A stretch of DNA of 64,000 nt from Polyangiaceae bacterium (GTDB lineage Bacteria; Myxococcota_A; Polyangia; Polyangiales; Polyangiaceae). Position 1 is the first letter of the stretch, and every line of letters begins with the position of its first letter. A model generated the notes under the pieces. It did no database searches. It saw only the letters and a program-made list of their open reading frames with translations, and was not told the origin of the DNA. Below, one piece after another: positions 8,786 to 16,472 of this stretch. The translations under genes and the position numbers were made by a program. The stretch spans positions 1-64,000 of the forward strand of contig JALHPN010000010.1 of assembly GCA_022842465.1 (NCBI GenBank), written 5' to 3'.

Positions 8786-9085
8786 ATGACGAGCCGAGCG
8801 AAGGGTGCCGTGGTCGTGGTCGGTGGCAGCGGCGGCATGTCCGAGCGCTATCGCGAGGTCGTCGAGGCGAAGGGCCTCGAGCTCCGCCACTTCGAGAACC
8901 GTGTGCCGAACGGCACGCGGCGCATCCTCGGCAACGTGGCTGCCGTCATCGTGATGGTCGGGATGGTCTCGCACGCGCTCCGCGATCAAGCGAAGGCGCT
9001 CGTCGACGAAGACGCGCCGGTCGTGTACCTGCGGTCGGCGTCGGTCTCGGCGCTCCGCAGCGCGGTCGATGCGCTCCCGACGTGA
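8786..9085 (+). CDS. DUF2325 family protein
   Basis: The product is 99 residues: AVVVVGGSGGMSERYREVVE, then LELRHFENRV, VAAVIVMVGMVSHALRDQAK and APVVYLRS. This is the Rossmann-like pattern of DUF2325 proteins, in which a GG(S/G) loop is followed by a conserved polar patch. Members are small soluble proteins of unknown function, found alone or fused to other domains. ATG 8786 was chosen because the homologous region begins a few residues later; a longer frame exists from 8726. It stands alone between oppositely oriented lipoprotein genes. Confidence 0.75.
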   Translation: MTSRAKGAVVVVGGSGGMSERYREVVEAKGLELRHFENRVPNGTRRILGNVAAVIVMVGMVSHALRDQAKALVDEDAPVVYLRSASVSALRSAVDALPT

Positions 9086-9177
9086 CCGAAGCGGAGAACG
9101 CGATCGCGCTCGGCGGTGCCGCGACCTTGGTCGTCGAAGATCATCCTCTGCCGCGTCGACAGTCGGAACGAGCCGTC

Positions 9178-9879
9178 TCAGTCGAGCCGCTCGAGCCGGA
9201 CGTCGTCGACGAGGAAGCACGCGCCAGGCACCGCCGGCGCTGCCACGAAGACGTTGAACACGCCCTGCGCCTGATTCGCGGTGAGCTCGATCTGGAGGCG
9301 CACCCACTCGCCGTTCGCGGGGAGAACGATGAACGGCCCCTCGGCCTGCTGGTGCGTGACGAACGGAGCTGGCGTGACCGTGCGCAAATAGATCTGCGCG
9401 GTCGTGGGAGAGACGGAACCCGGCGCGGCCCGGACCCACGCCTCTGCGCGATATCGCGCGCCGGCAACCGGCGACAACGGGATCGTGTTGTCATCGAGCG
9501 TGAAGAAATCGGCGACGCCCTGCATGACGCAGACTCTGCACGATCGTGCCCCGGACCGCGCCGTCGTGCTCGACGTCGCGGTAGCCTGGTAGCCGTCCCA
9601 CGGGCTACATCCGACCTCGAACGAGCCTTGTGGATGGAGGTTCTGCGCTGCGGCGGCGCTGTCCTCGCCCGCGTCGACGGGGCCCCGGGGGCCGGCCTCG
9701 GAGGAGGGGGCCGCGCGCGAGGCGTCGGCGAGCGTCACGCCGTCGGGGTGCACGCCGGCGTCGACGACCATCTCCGCCGGGGGGCCGTCGGTCGCGAAGT
9801 CGCCGAGCGACGTGAAGAGGGAGCACGCCGGCACCGCGGCCACGGACGTCAGCACCAAGACGACGGTGGCCGGCCTCAC
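9178..9879 (-). CDS. Lipoprotein with carbohydrate-binding-like beta-sandwich
   Basis: GTG 9879 opens a signal peptide (VRPATVVLVLTSVAAVPAC) with lipobox Cys near residue 19. The ~60-residue linker is rich in Asp, Ala, Gly and Pro. The remaining ~150 residues resemble a CBM4/9-type beta-sandwich: NLHPQGSFEVGCSPWDGY, SGARSCRVC, YRAEAWVRAAPG, WVRLQIELTA, FLVDDVRLERLD. The last phrase is the classic final strand of that fold. A role in binding a glycan outside the cell is inference. The frame is open further upstream but without signal-peptide character. Confidence 0.72.
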   Translation of the reverse strand: MRPATVVLVLTSVAAVPACSLFTSLGDFATDGPPAEMVVDAGVHPDGVTLADASRAAPSSEAGPRGPVDAGEDSAAAAQNLHPQGSFEVGCSPWDGYQATATSSTTARSGARSCRVCVMQGVADFFTLDDNTIPLSPVAGARYRAEAWVRAAPGSVSPTTAQIYLRTVTPAPFVTHQQAEGPFIVLPANGEWVRLQIELTANQAQGVFNVFVAAPAVPGACFLVDDVRLERLD

Positions 9880-10261
9880 ACCATGGATCCTAGCAGCGTC
9901 TCGGCGCGGCGAAGGCCGTTGGTGCGAAACATCCCCTGTCGCGAGCACCTCTGCCCACCCTCCCGGCGCGCTCGGCGAGAAAGCAGGGGGCGCGGTGCGC
10001 ATCGTTTCGGGGGCTCCCTCGTCGCCTCGACGAGGAGTCGACGGGGTGCGAAGCGCTCGCAACGGATCTGAAGAACGAATCGAGTCGATCACGCCGAGAG
10101 CTTCATCCGCGAGCTCCTCGACACGAGCTGCAGCCTGATCGCGGAGTCGTGGCCGACGGAACACGGCGCCACGCCGTTCGCGAGCGCGCGGGGGAGTGGG
10201 GCTTTTCTCGACGGATCGCCAGCTTCCGGCCATGGCGCGGCGTTCGCACACCACCTCTGTC
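9880..10261. other. Intergenic between divergent lipoprotein genes
   Basis: The 382-bp gap separates two divergently read lipoprotein genes and presumably carries both promoters. A plus-strand frame around 10086-10240 (VDHAESFIRELLDTSCSLIAE...) has a protein-like stretch but no start or family match; it may be a remnant. Nothing else is recognisable. Confidence 0.4.
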
Positions 10262-10855
10262 ATGGACAGCTACCGACGGTCGAAGCTCGCTCTTCCGGCG
10301 CTCACGGCGCTCCTCTTCGGATGCCAACCCCCTAGCGCCAGCACGGACGTGACGACGACGGCCCAAGGCGACGCCCTCGTCCTCGAAGGCACCACCGACG
10401 AGGAGCAGCATTGGTACGGGAACGTGACGGTGAAGGACGCGCCCGCGGGGGAGTACCTTCTCTTCCAGGCGCGCGCGCGCCCGACGTCGCTCGCCGGCCT
10501 CGCGGGTCTCGACCTGTCGACCTGCTCGTACGCGAACCCCTGCGACGTGCCGAACCTGGGGAGGCTCGACGAGCGGGTGCAGCTCGACGAGCCCGGGCTC
10601 GTTCGGCTCCGCGGCGGCACCGACTACGGTGAAGACTCTCCCGGCCACTACTTCGTCTTCGTGCGACGCGGCCCAGGCGCGAAGCTGGGCCCGACGACGG
10701 TGTCCGCGACCGTGACGATCGAGGGCAATCCAGGATGCGGCGGGAGCAACCCCGACCCACCGAATGTCGCGACGAGCGCGCTCGACGGGGCGCCCCCCTT
10801 CGTCGCATCGCGCACGGCCGACGCCGCAGCAGACGACGCCGCGCCCGCTCCGTGA
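10262..10855 (+). CDS. Hypothetical lipoprotein
   Basis: The 197-residue product starts MDSYRRSKLALPALTALLFGC, a signal peptide ending in a lipobox. The mature part is a beta-rich domain (HWYGNVTVKDAPAGEYLLF, FVFVRRGPGAKLGPTTVSAT) with a cysteine pair near CSYANPC, followed by a low-complexity tail rich in Ala, Asp and Pro. No family is recognised. ATG 10262 was preferred to an upstream start because it begins the signal sequence directly. It converges with the gene ending at 10874. Confidence 0.68.
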   Translation: MDSYRRSKLALPALTALLFGCQPPSASTDVTTTAQGDALVLEGTTDEEQHWYGNVTVKDAPAGEYLLFQARARPTSLAGLAGLDLSTCSYANPCDVPNLGRLDERVQLDEPGLVRLRGGTDYGEDSPGHYFVFVRRGPGAKLGPTTVSATVTIEGNPGCGGSNPDPPNVATSALDGAPPFVASRTADAAADDAAPAP

Positions 10856-10873
10856 GGCGACTTCAGCGTTCGG

Positions 10874-11584
10874 TCAGCGACAAGAAGCGGCGTTCGTCGA
10901 GCCCGCGGCCTGGTCCGCGCAGTACGCACCGAGGTCGTCGCACGTCGCGGTCTTGATCTGGCCAGAGGGGCACGCGCCGCCACCGCCGTTCGTCCTGGTG
11001 CACATGCAGACCCCGGCGGCGGCGTCGCGGCAGCACACAGCGCTGCTCGTGGGGCACGAAGAGACGACGCGCGGGAGCGTTCCGAGGAACACGCTCCCGC
11101 TCGGTCCGCATCCGCACTGGGTGCCGGTCGCGCTCTGCCGGCACTCACGCGGGGCGCACGCGCACGAGGCCGCGCTCGCGTCGGGCCACCCACCCTCCGC
11201 GCAGCAGACGGAGCCCGACGCCTCGGGGCCGCAGGTGTCGACCTCGAGATCCGCGTACGTGGCGTCGTCCGCGGTGAGGTCGCGGTGCGTGCAGAAGCAG
11301 CCCGGGATGTTGCTCGACGGGAGGTTACGGTAGCAATGGAGCGTCGTGCCGCTGGACGGCGGCGTGGACGGCTCGCCAGACGGCTCGCCAGACGGCTCCG
11401 TGGCGCTCGACTGCGACCCGGGCTCACGCTGCGCGGTGCCGGTAGGGGTCGTCGTGCCCTCCCCCTCGCCACGCCCAGCCGTCGACGTGCCCGATCCGCC
11501 CACGCAAGCCACGACGAACGAGACGGCGACGCCGAGCACGCTGGCCGAGCGACAGGACGAGAGGTCGCGAGCTGAGAGGCGCAT
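10874..11584 (-). CDS. Cysteine-rich lipoprotein with EPSG repeats
   Basis: The 236-residue product has a signal peptide ending SFVVAC (lipobox), a Ser/Thr/Gly/Pro linker containing the tandem repeat SGEPSGEPS (encoded by repeated agacggctcgcc near 11370-11400), and a mature domain with about 18 cysteines. The pairs CFC, CC, CAC, CGC, CC and CMC suggest several small disulfide-bonded modules. No enzyme motif is seen. Such domains are common in secreted proteins of predatory and social bacteria, but the role here is unknown. Confidence 0.7.
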   Translation of the reverse strand: MRLSARDLSSCRSASVLGVAVSFVVACVGGSGTSTAGRGEGEGTTTPTGTAQREPGSQSSATEPSGEPSGEPSTPPSSGTTLHCYRNLPSSNIPGCFCTHRDLTADDATYADLEVDTCGPEASGSVCCAEGGWPDASAASCACAPRECRQSATGTQCGCGPSGSVFLGTLPRVVSSCPTSSAVCCRDAAAGVCMCTRTNGGGGACPSGQIKTATCDDLGAYCADQAAGSTNAASCR

Positions 11585-11645
11585 GGTCGTCTCTTACGCG
11601 CCGACTGTCGCGATCTCCCTGCGGGAACGACTCCGCACTCGGCGA

Positions 11646-11990
11646 TGCTCCTCACTATCGTTCGAGGCTGCCACCTTCGGCGAGGGCGGCGCGCTCTTCG
11701 TCGTGGGGACCAAGGACGACCGTCAGACGAAGCGCCAGCTCTTCGTGACCCGCTTCCGCGCGGACGGAACGCGCGACACGTCGTTCGGTGCGAACGGCAT
11801 CACGCAGACGACGTCCGACGGCGGCTTCGCCCACGTCACGCGCGCCGAGGTCGGTCTCGATGGCAAGCTCTGGATCCTCTCCATTGCGGCCGCCAAGTCG
11901 ACGATCGCGCGCCTGTCGCCGAACGGCTCCATCGACGTGGGCTCCGGGACGGTTCGGGCGAGACGGGGGATCGTTCGTCTTCGATCGCGC
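11646..11990 (+). pseudogene. Fragment of a delta-60-repeat (beta-propeller-like) protein
   Basis: In the frame through 11646-11990 the product reads FGEGGALFVVGTKDD, LFVTRFRADGTRDTSFGANG, GLDGKLWILSIA and IARLSPNGSIDVGSG. The FxxDGxxDxxFGxxG phrase is the hallmark of delta-60 repeats, which occur in long tandem arrays in extracellular proteins. Only about two repeats are present, with no start, signal peptide or stop in a sensible place, and the fragment abuts the convergent membrane-protein gene. It is therefore a remnant of a larger gene. Confidence 0.6.
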
Positions 11991-11999
11991 GGCATGCCT

Positions 12000-12890
12000 T
12001 CACGCCGGCGACGGCTTCGGGCTCCTGAGACGGATCGCGCGGAGGAGGAGGACGGCGAGCACGCACGCGAGCCCCACGCCCCACACGCCGAGGAACGGCA
12101 ACGTCGTGTGCGTGAGATAGGCGCTGCCGAGGAAGAGCACGGGGGCCCACCCGCTGCCCGTCACACGGACCGCGCCGACCGCGAACGCGCCACCGACGAG
12201 ACATTGGAGGAACCAGCCTGCGGTGTGCCAGGGGTAGACGACGGCGAAGGCGAGCGCGCCGACCACCTCGCCGACGCCGACGCGGAGGGCGGCGCCGACG
12301 CGGCCGGCGGCTCCGAGCACGAGAGCGAGCGTCGCGAACCAGAGGACGCCCACGGCGTGCGCGGGCGTGCCGACCTCGGACCAGAGCGGCGCGCAGCAAT
12401 GCCAGAGGGCCGAGAAGCAGCCGTAGGCGACCCCGAGGGCGGGGCCGACGCCGAGCGGAAGCGAGGCGCGGACGGACCTGCGGCGCTCCGTGAGGACGGC
12501 GAGACATGCCCCGCACGTGACCAGCGCGACGACGGCCCAGACCGACCACGGGACGCGCACGGAGCGGAGCGCGCCGTGTCGCCAGCCGAACGTCAGGGCG
12601 TTGCCTGCGACGAGGATGGCGAAGGGCGCGAGGAGGGCCCAGATCCGGTGCGGACTGGAGAGCACGGTTGCGCGCATCCGCGCCGCCGCGACGGAGAGGC
12701 CGAGCGCGCCGAGGAGGACGCCCACGAAGGCGATCGCACGCTGGCCTGCGGTCGTGTGCGTCGCCCCTCCGCTGCCGATGAGGACGTGGAGGATCTCGTC
12801 GAACGCGCTGACCGGCGCGAAGACGGCGAAGGCAGCGAAGGCGCATGCACCGAGGACGACGAGAGCGACGAGGACGAGACGGATCGGCAC
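12000..12890 (-). CDS. Polytopic membrane protein, unknown
   Basis: From GTG 12890 the product is 296 residues with seven to nine hydrophobic segments (LVLVALVVLGACAFAAFAVF, AIAFVGVLLGALGLSVAA, IWALLAPFAILVAGNAL, VWAVVALVTCGACLAVL and others) separated by Arg-rich loops. A pair HCC in WHCCAPLWSE and a His in VVYPWHTAGW lie inside or next to membrane segments. No transporter or protease signature is seen. The start is uncertain: a GTG four codons upstream would also work. It follows the PRC-barrel gene by 58 bp on the same strand, so the two may be cotranscribed. Confidence 0.65.
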   Translation of the reverse strand: MPIRLVLVALVVLGACAFAAFAVFAPVSAFDEILHVLIGSGGATHTTAGQRAIAFVGVLLGALGLSVAAARMRATVLSSPHRIWALLAPFAILVAGNALTFGWRHGALRSVRVPWSVWAVVALVTCGACLAVLTERRRSVRASLPLGVGPALGVAYGCFSALWHCCAPLWSEVGTPAHAVGVLWFATLALVLGAAGRVGAALRVGVGEVVGALAFAVVYPWHTAGWFLQCLVGGAFAVGAVRVTGSGWAPVLFLGSAYLTHTTLPFLGVWGVGLACVLAVLLLRAIRLRSPKPSPA

Positions 12891-12948
12891 GTGGCGCCGA
12901 ACCCGACGCGGGGCGGTTCTGTTCCCGAGCTCCGTCGCGACGCGAGGT

Positions 12949-13251
12949 TCACCGGATGCGCGCCGACTCGCTCCCACGATCCGAGAGGCGACGGAGCTCC
13001 TCCACGGCGACGCCCAGCACGACGGCATCGCCGATGGACTGCACCATCGCCATCGGGATCTCGAGCATGGCGGCGTGGAAGACGCTGCGGTCGACCCCGA
13101 TCCGATCGGCGACGTCGCTGCGGAGCTTCACCTCGAGCGACTCGAGGCGCAGCGAGTCGCTGTCGAAGAGGAGGAGGGCGATCTCGCCGACCGCGACTCC
13201 ATCGGACGCGATCACGGTTCGACTGCGGATGTTCTCATCGGAAAGTCGCAC
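12949..13251 (-). CDS. PRC-barrel-like small protein
   Basis: The 100-residue product reads TVIASDGVAVGEIALLLFDS, LRLESLEVKLRSDVADRIGV, then LEIPMAMVQSIGDAVVLGV. The SDG.xVG.I..LLxDxxxxxxxxLxV pattern is that of a PRC-barrel beta-domain, found in photosynthetic reaction centres, RimM and many small stand-alone proteins. GTG 13251 is chosen because it precedes the first conserved strand; the frame is open further up but reads as nonsense. Function unknown; it probably shares a transcript with the membrane protein downstream. Confidence 0.65.
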   Translation of the reverse strand: MRLSDENIRSRTVIASDGVAVGEIALLLFDSDSLRLESLEVKLRSDVADRIGVDRSVFHAAMLEIPMAMVQSIGDAVVLGVAVEELRRLSDRGSESARIR

Positions 13252-13503
13252 GGCTGGCCTCCTTGCACCGTCGCGCGCGACGGTGCCTCGGAGGAGTCCT
13301 TGCAACGACCGCGCTCGACGCGGTGGAGCGCCGATCGAGCCTGCGCCGTGCACGCCCCCTCCGATACGCGAGGGGTGCATCCTGCACCAGTGGGCGCGAG
13401 GACGACGAGGACCGAGCGGCTGGGGTGCGGACCGTCGGCGACCGTGCGCATCCGAACACGACGCGCGGGTGAGCTGATCCTGCACGGTCCGTGTGCCATC
13501 GTG

Positions 13504-13590
13504 ATGGCTGAGGTCGCCGACGATCATCCGGTCGTCCGCGCCGGGCTCCGTGCGCTCGTCGCATCGGACGACATCGTCGTCGTCGGCGAA
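13504..13590 (+). pseudogene. N-terminal fragment of a NarL/LuxR-type response regulator
   Basis: ATG 13504 opens a frame reading MAEVADDHPVVRAGLRALVA, then SDDIVVVGELQAA, an unmistakable first ~30 residues of a NarL-type receiver (DDHPVVRxGL, VVGE). The similarity stops at about 13590. The next 18 bases lead, in another frame, into the C-terminal half of a LysR regulator at 13608. The receiver core (phospho-Asp, Lys) and the DNA-binding domain are absent, so this is a dead 5' fragment at a recombination junction. Confidence 0.75.
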
Positions 13591-13607
13591 CTTCAGGCGG
13601 CGTCGAG

Positions 13608-13997
13608 GCGCTCGCGAGCCCCGCGTCGCTCACCGTGGACGACCTCCGGCGCGTGCCGTGGATCACGTCGACCCAGACGCCGGAGGCGGAGGCGCGATGG
13701 TTCCAGCGCCGCGTCTTCGGGCGCGCGCGACCGCGGGTCGAGGTCGTTCGCTTCCCGCTCACGGAGGCCATCGTCGACGCGGCGCGCGCCGGCATGGGCG
13801 TCGCGATCGTGTCGGAGTGGATGGCGAGCCCGCACGCGTCCGATCCGTCGCTCGTGGTGAAGCGACTGCGCGGCCGCACCCTCCACCGGCCGCGGCGCAT
13901 GGCGTACCGGCGCGACGTCGCCCCGAGCGCGCGCCTCCTCGCCACCGCGATCGAGGACGCCGCGCCTCGTCTCGGGCGGCGCGCCAGCGCACCTTGA
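13608..13997 (+). pseudogene. LysR C-terminal-half remnant, copy 2
   Basis: The frame gives SLTVDDLRRVPWITSTQT, FPLTEAIVDAARAGMGVAIV, SEWMASPHASDPSLVVKRL and RRMAYRRDVAPSARLLATAI, the second half of a LysR effector-binding domain ending at TGA near 13997. The helix-turn-helix and first subdomain are missing; upstream sequence is the out-of-frame receiver fragment. Its two ends (13608-13732 and 13954-14007) are duplicated at 6655-6835, where the middle is deleted. This copy keeps the uninterrupted 3' end and so resembles the ancestor more closely. Confidence 0.8.
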
Positions 13998-14238
13998 TCG
14001 GGATGCTCAGGAGGCCGGCGCCCGATTTCGGCGGCGTGAAGCTCGCCAGGAGCACGAGCGACAAGGGAGGAGGGCGAGTCCTGTCGCCGTCGCCTCGAGC
14101 CCTCTCGGAAGAGGGGCGGGAAGGCTCGAGTAGGTTCCGTCGTCACCGTTGGCGACTCATTTTCTCGTGGCCGCGTGATTCGGCTCGCTGGAGCTTCGGT
14201 TTGATGGTTCGGTGGGAAGATACACGTATGGAGGAGCC

Positions 14239-14409
14239 ATGCCCCAGGACCTGACAGCACTGACGGATGCCATCGAGAACGTGGAGAGCTCGATCGCCTC
14301 GGCCCTCTTCACCGCCGATCGTTGCAAGGTCGAAGCCGATCGCTGCAAGATCGAAGCCGATCGCTGCAGGATCGAAGCCGATCGCTGCAAGAGCGAGCCA
14401 CACTCGTAG
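14239..14409 (+). CDS. Candidate RiPP precursor peptide with four Cys heptads
   Basis: This 56-residue peptide is opened by ATG 14239 with a strong Shine-Dalgarno run GGAGGAG at 14230-14236. Residues 1-25 (MPQDLTALTDAIENVESSIA...) form a possible leader. Residues 26-53 are four 7-residue repeats, ADRCKVE, ADRCKIE, ADRCRIE, ADRCKSE, and the end is PHS. The only cysteines are the one in each repeat. YcaO starts 25 bp downstream and a SagB-type oxidase follows, a gene set that makes thiazol(in)es from Cys in other RiPPs; the substrate role is inference. The peptide also fits one continuous heptad register (L5, L8, I12, V15, I19, A22, A26, C29...C50), so it could instead be a small coiled coil. 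No Gly-Gly leader cleavage motif is seen. Confidence 0.7.
   Translation: MPQDLTALTDAIENVESSIASALFTADRCKVEADRCKIEADRCRIEADRCKSEPHS
14314..14397 (+). repeat. Four tandem 21-bp repeats inside the small peptide gene
   Basis: Units begin at 14314, 14335, 14356 and 14377 and share the core GCCGATCGCTGCAAGATCGA with a few substitutions; the last unit is the most diverged. The unit length of 7 codons keeps the frame, so copy number can change without breaking the peptide. Each unit adds exactly one Cys. Confidence 0.92.
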
Positions 14410-14434
14410 TCGCTATCGCGGGTCCGCCGCTCTC

Positions 14435-15667
14435 ATGAGCTCCGCTGCGCGAGCCATCTTGTCGCGGCTCTCGGAGAGCGGCCTGACCCATGAGCCGGTG
14501 GCGGCGCCGATCTTCGCAGACGAGCCGAAGGTGCCTGGCTTCTTCTGCATGCCGCGCGAGACGCACGAGCCCTTGGAGACGACGAGGAGCAGCGGCTTCG
14601 GCACGCATCGCTCTCCAGCGATCGCTCGGATCAAAGCTACGGCCGAGTGTCTCGAGGGCTTGTGCCTCTACAACCCGCCGGCCGTAGGGCTCGACGAAGG
14701 AAGGTTCGAGGACGCCGGCACCCAGACCGACCCCCTTCGATTCTTCGATCGGCGCTCGACGCTCGCCGAGAGCGCAGCCGAGGAGTGCCGCGCGAGCACG
14801 TTCCGCTGGTGGCGCGCCGAGAGACTCGGGGCGGGCCCGACGCTCATCCCCGCTCAGACGGTCTTCAACGCGCGCTTCCTCCTTCGAGAGTTCGCGCTTC
14901 GGGCGGAGCTGAGCAGCACGGGGGCAGCCCTTGGGGAGCGGGGGCGCGGACGCGCCCTCGAGAGCGGCCTGCTCGAGGTCATCGAACGCGACGCTCTCGT
15001 TCGCGTGTTCCATGGGCGGCGGCCGTTCACGCGAATCATCGACCTGCCAGCCGGCGTCGAGCAGCTCGTGGCGACCCTGAAGCGCTATCGCCTGGAGCCC
15101 CACGTCTTCGACGTCGCGAGCGAGCTCGATGTGCCGACGATCCTGGTGATCACGATCGATCGGACCGGCGCCGGCCCTGCCGTCTGCGCCGGAGCGGCGG
15201 CCGACTTCCGTGCGGCGAGAGCGATCGAGAAGGCTATCCTGGAGTCGATCCAGAATCGCGGCATGCTACGAATACGTCGTGCCACGGACGGAGCGGGCGA
15301 GAAGCTCGACGCGAGCGAGATTCGCTCTACGTCGATGCGCCAACGATTCTGGGCCGATCCCGATCGAATCGCCGATATCGAGCGCTGGTTCGAGCTCGCG
15401 AACACCAAACGATACTCTGATTCGACGTGGTCCCTCCTCGACGTCGCCGCGCTCACGCGCCAGCTGGAGAAGAGGGGCTTCGAGGTCTTCGTCGCCGACA
15501 TCACCTTGCCCGCCGTCGAGCGACAGGGCTTCGAGGTGCTGAAGGTCGTGTGTCCAGACCTGCTTCCGATGTACATGGACGAGCGCGCGCAAGTGAAACC
15601 CCGGCTCACGGATTCGGAGGCGAGCGAGGAGGCCGCGTGGCACTTGCCTACGCATCCCTTTGCCTGA
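14435..15667 (+). CDS. YcaO-family protein (candidate azoline-forming cyclodehydratase)
   Basis: The 410-residue protein shows YcaO core motifs: KATAECLEGLC (residues 68-77, the first Glu-rich ATP-binding motif), SGLLEVIERDAL (177-188) and AIEKAILESIQNRG (263-276, the ExxxQ motif). YcaO enzymes use ATP to activate a peptide amide so that Cys, Ser or Thr side chains cyclise to azolines. Two oddities stand out. The usual ExxER reads E71xxE74-G75, and the C-terminus is LPTHPFA, not the full PxPxP tail of many azoline-forming YcaOs. No E1/ocin-ThiF partner is adjacent. Start ATG 14435 lies 25 bp after the small peptide gene; the stop is 4 bp from the next ATG. Confidence 0.88.
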   Translation: MSSAARAILSRLSESGLTHEPVAAPIFADEPKVPGFFCMPRETHEPLETTRSSGFGTHRSPAIARIKATAECLEGLCLYNPPAVGLDEGRFEDAGTQTDPLRFFDRRSTLAESAAEECRASTFRWWRAERLGAGPTLIPAQTVFNARFLLREFALRAELSSTGAALGERGRGRALESGLLEVIERDALVRVFHGRRPFTRIIDLPAGVEQLVATLKRYRLEPHVFDVASELDVPTILVITIDRTGAGPAVCAGAAADFRAARAIEKAILESIQNRGMLRIRRATDGAGEKLDASEIRSTSMRQRFWADPDRIADIERWFELANTKRYSDSTWSLLDVAALTRQLEKRGFEVFVADITLPAVERQGFEVLKVVCPDLLPMYMDERAQVKPRLTDSEASEEAAWHLPTHPFA

Positions 15668-15671
15668 AGCG

Positions 15672-16391
15672 ATGACGCCTCTCCGACGGATTGCCCGATT
15701 CTACAACGCAGTGAAGTCACCCGGCTCGCACGTCTCGGCCACGCCGATGCTCCCGCGTGCGTCCCGGAAGGCGTATCCGCGATTTCCACGGATTCCGCTC
15801 CTTCGTGACGGGCTCTCGCAGGCGAGCTTCGCCGACCTCCTCGCCCGACGCGAGTCGGTGCGGAGCTTTTCCGGCGAACCGATCGCCTTTCGAGCGCTGA
15901 GTCGCGTTCTCTCGACGTTCCAAATCCTCGATGCGGAGCGCACTCCGGAGCGACGCACCTACCCGTCCGCCGGAGACCGCTTTCCGATCGAGCTCTACCT
16001 CCTTTCTTTCGCCGTCACGGACCTCGAGCCGCTCGGGCTCTATCACCTCAACATCGGCGAAGGAGCGCTCGAGTCGCTCTGGCCTCTTCAGACCGACACT
16101 CCGCCAGACTCCCTCGTCCCCGAGGGTTTCGTCGCCCCGGGCGCGTTGATCGTCTTGACGGCCATGCTGCAGCGATCAGCCGTCCGGTACGGCGTCAACG
16201 CCTATCCGCTCGTGCTCCTCGAGGCAGGCCACGTCGCGCAGAATCTGTTGGTCGGTGCGGTAGACGCAGGGCTCGGTGCCTGCCCCGTGGCAAGCCTCGA
16301 CGACGACGTCGTGACGCGCGCCTTCGACCTAGGAGCAGACGAAGTTCCGATCTACGCGGTCATGCTCGGCTCGCTCCCGCGCCCCACGTAG
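15672..16391 (+). CDS. SagB-type nitroreductase-fold dehydrogenase (azoline oxidase)
   Basis: The 239-residue protein has the FMN-binding motif RRESVRSFSGEPIAFRALSR (about 59-78), then TYPSAGDRFPIELYLLSF and LEAGHVAQNLLVGAVDAGLGA, the three signatures of SagB/McbC thiazoline-thiazole dehydrogenases. These FMN enzymes oxidise azolines made by YcaO to azoles. The N-terminus is short, so only the catalytic nitroreductase domain is present. ATG 15672 lies 4 bp after the YcaO stop; a TTG at 15660 would overlap it. The tight spacing argues for one operon and a shared substrate. Confidence 0.87.
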   Translation: MTPLRRIARFYNAVKSPGSHVSATPMLPRASRKAYPRFPRIPLLRDGLSQASFADLLARRESVRSFSGEPIAFRALSRVLSTFQILDAERTPERRTYPSAGDRFPIELYLLSFAVTDLEPLGLYHLNIGEGALESLWPLQTDTPPDSLVPEGFVAPGALIVLTAMLQRSAVRYGVNAYPLVLLEAGHVAQNLLVGAVDAGLGACPVASLDDDVVTRAFDLGADEVPIYAVMLGSLPRPT

Positions 16392-16472
16392 CCGCTCGGG
16401 CGTTCTGCCTTCACCTCGGATTCGCGCTTTGCCCGCTCGGGCGCACCGGCGTTGTCCTAGACTCGAAGGGCG

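Noticed and set aside
9880-10263. Upstream extension of the carbohydrate-binding-like lipoprotein to 10263
   Set aside because: The extra 128 residues are Arg/Ala-rich and precede a clean GTG-started signal peptide at 9879.
14195-14230. Sigma-70-like promoter upstream of the small peptide gene (TTGATG ... TACACG)
   Set aside because: Spacing of about 14 bp and a poor -10 box make it too weak to list, though a promoter in this less GC-rich stretch is plausible.
14157-14403. Minus-strand frames across the 21-bp repeats (QRSASIL-type repeats)
   Set aside because: They are mirror images of the plus-strand repeat gene. The plus strand has the ribosome binding site, the operon order and the Cys repeats; the minus frames lack a convincing start signal.
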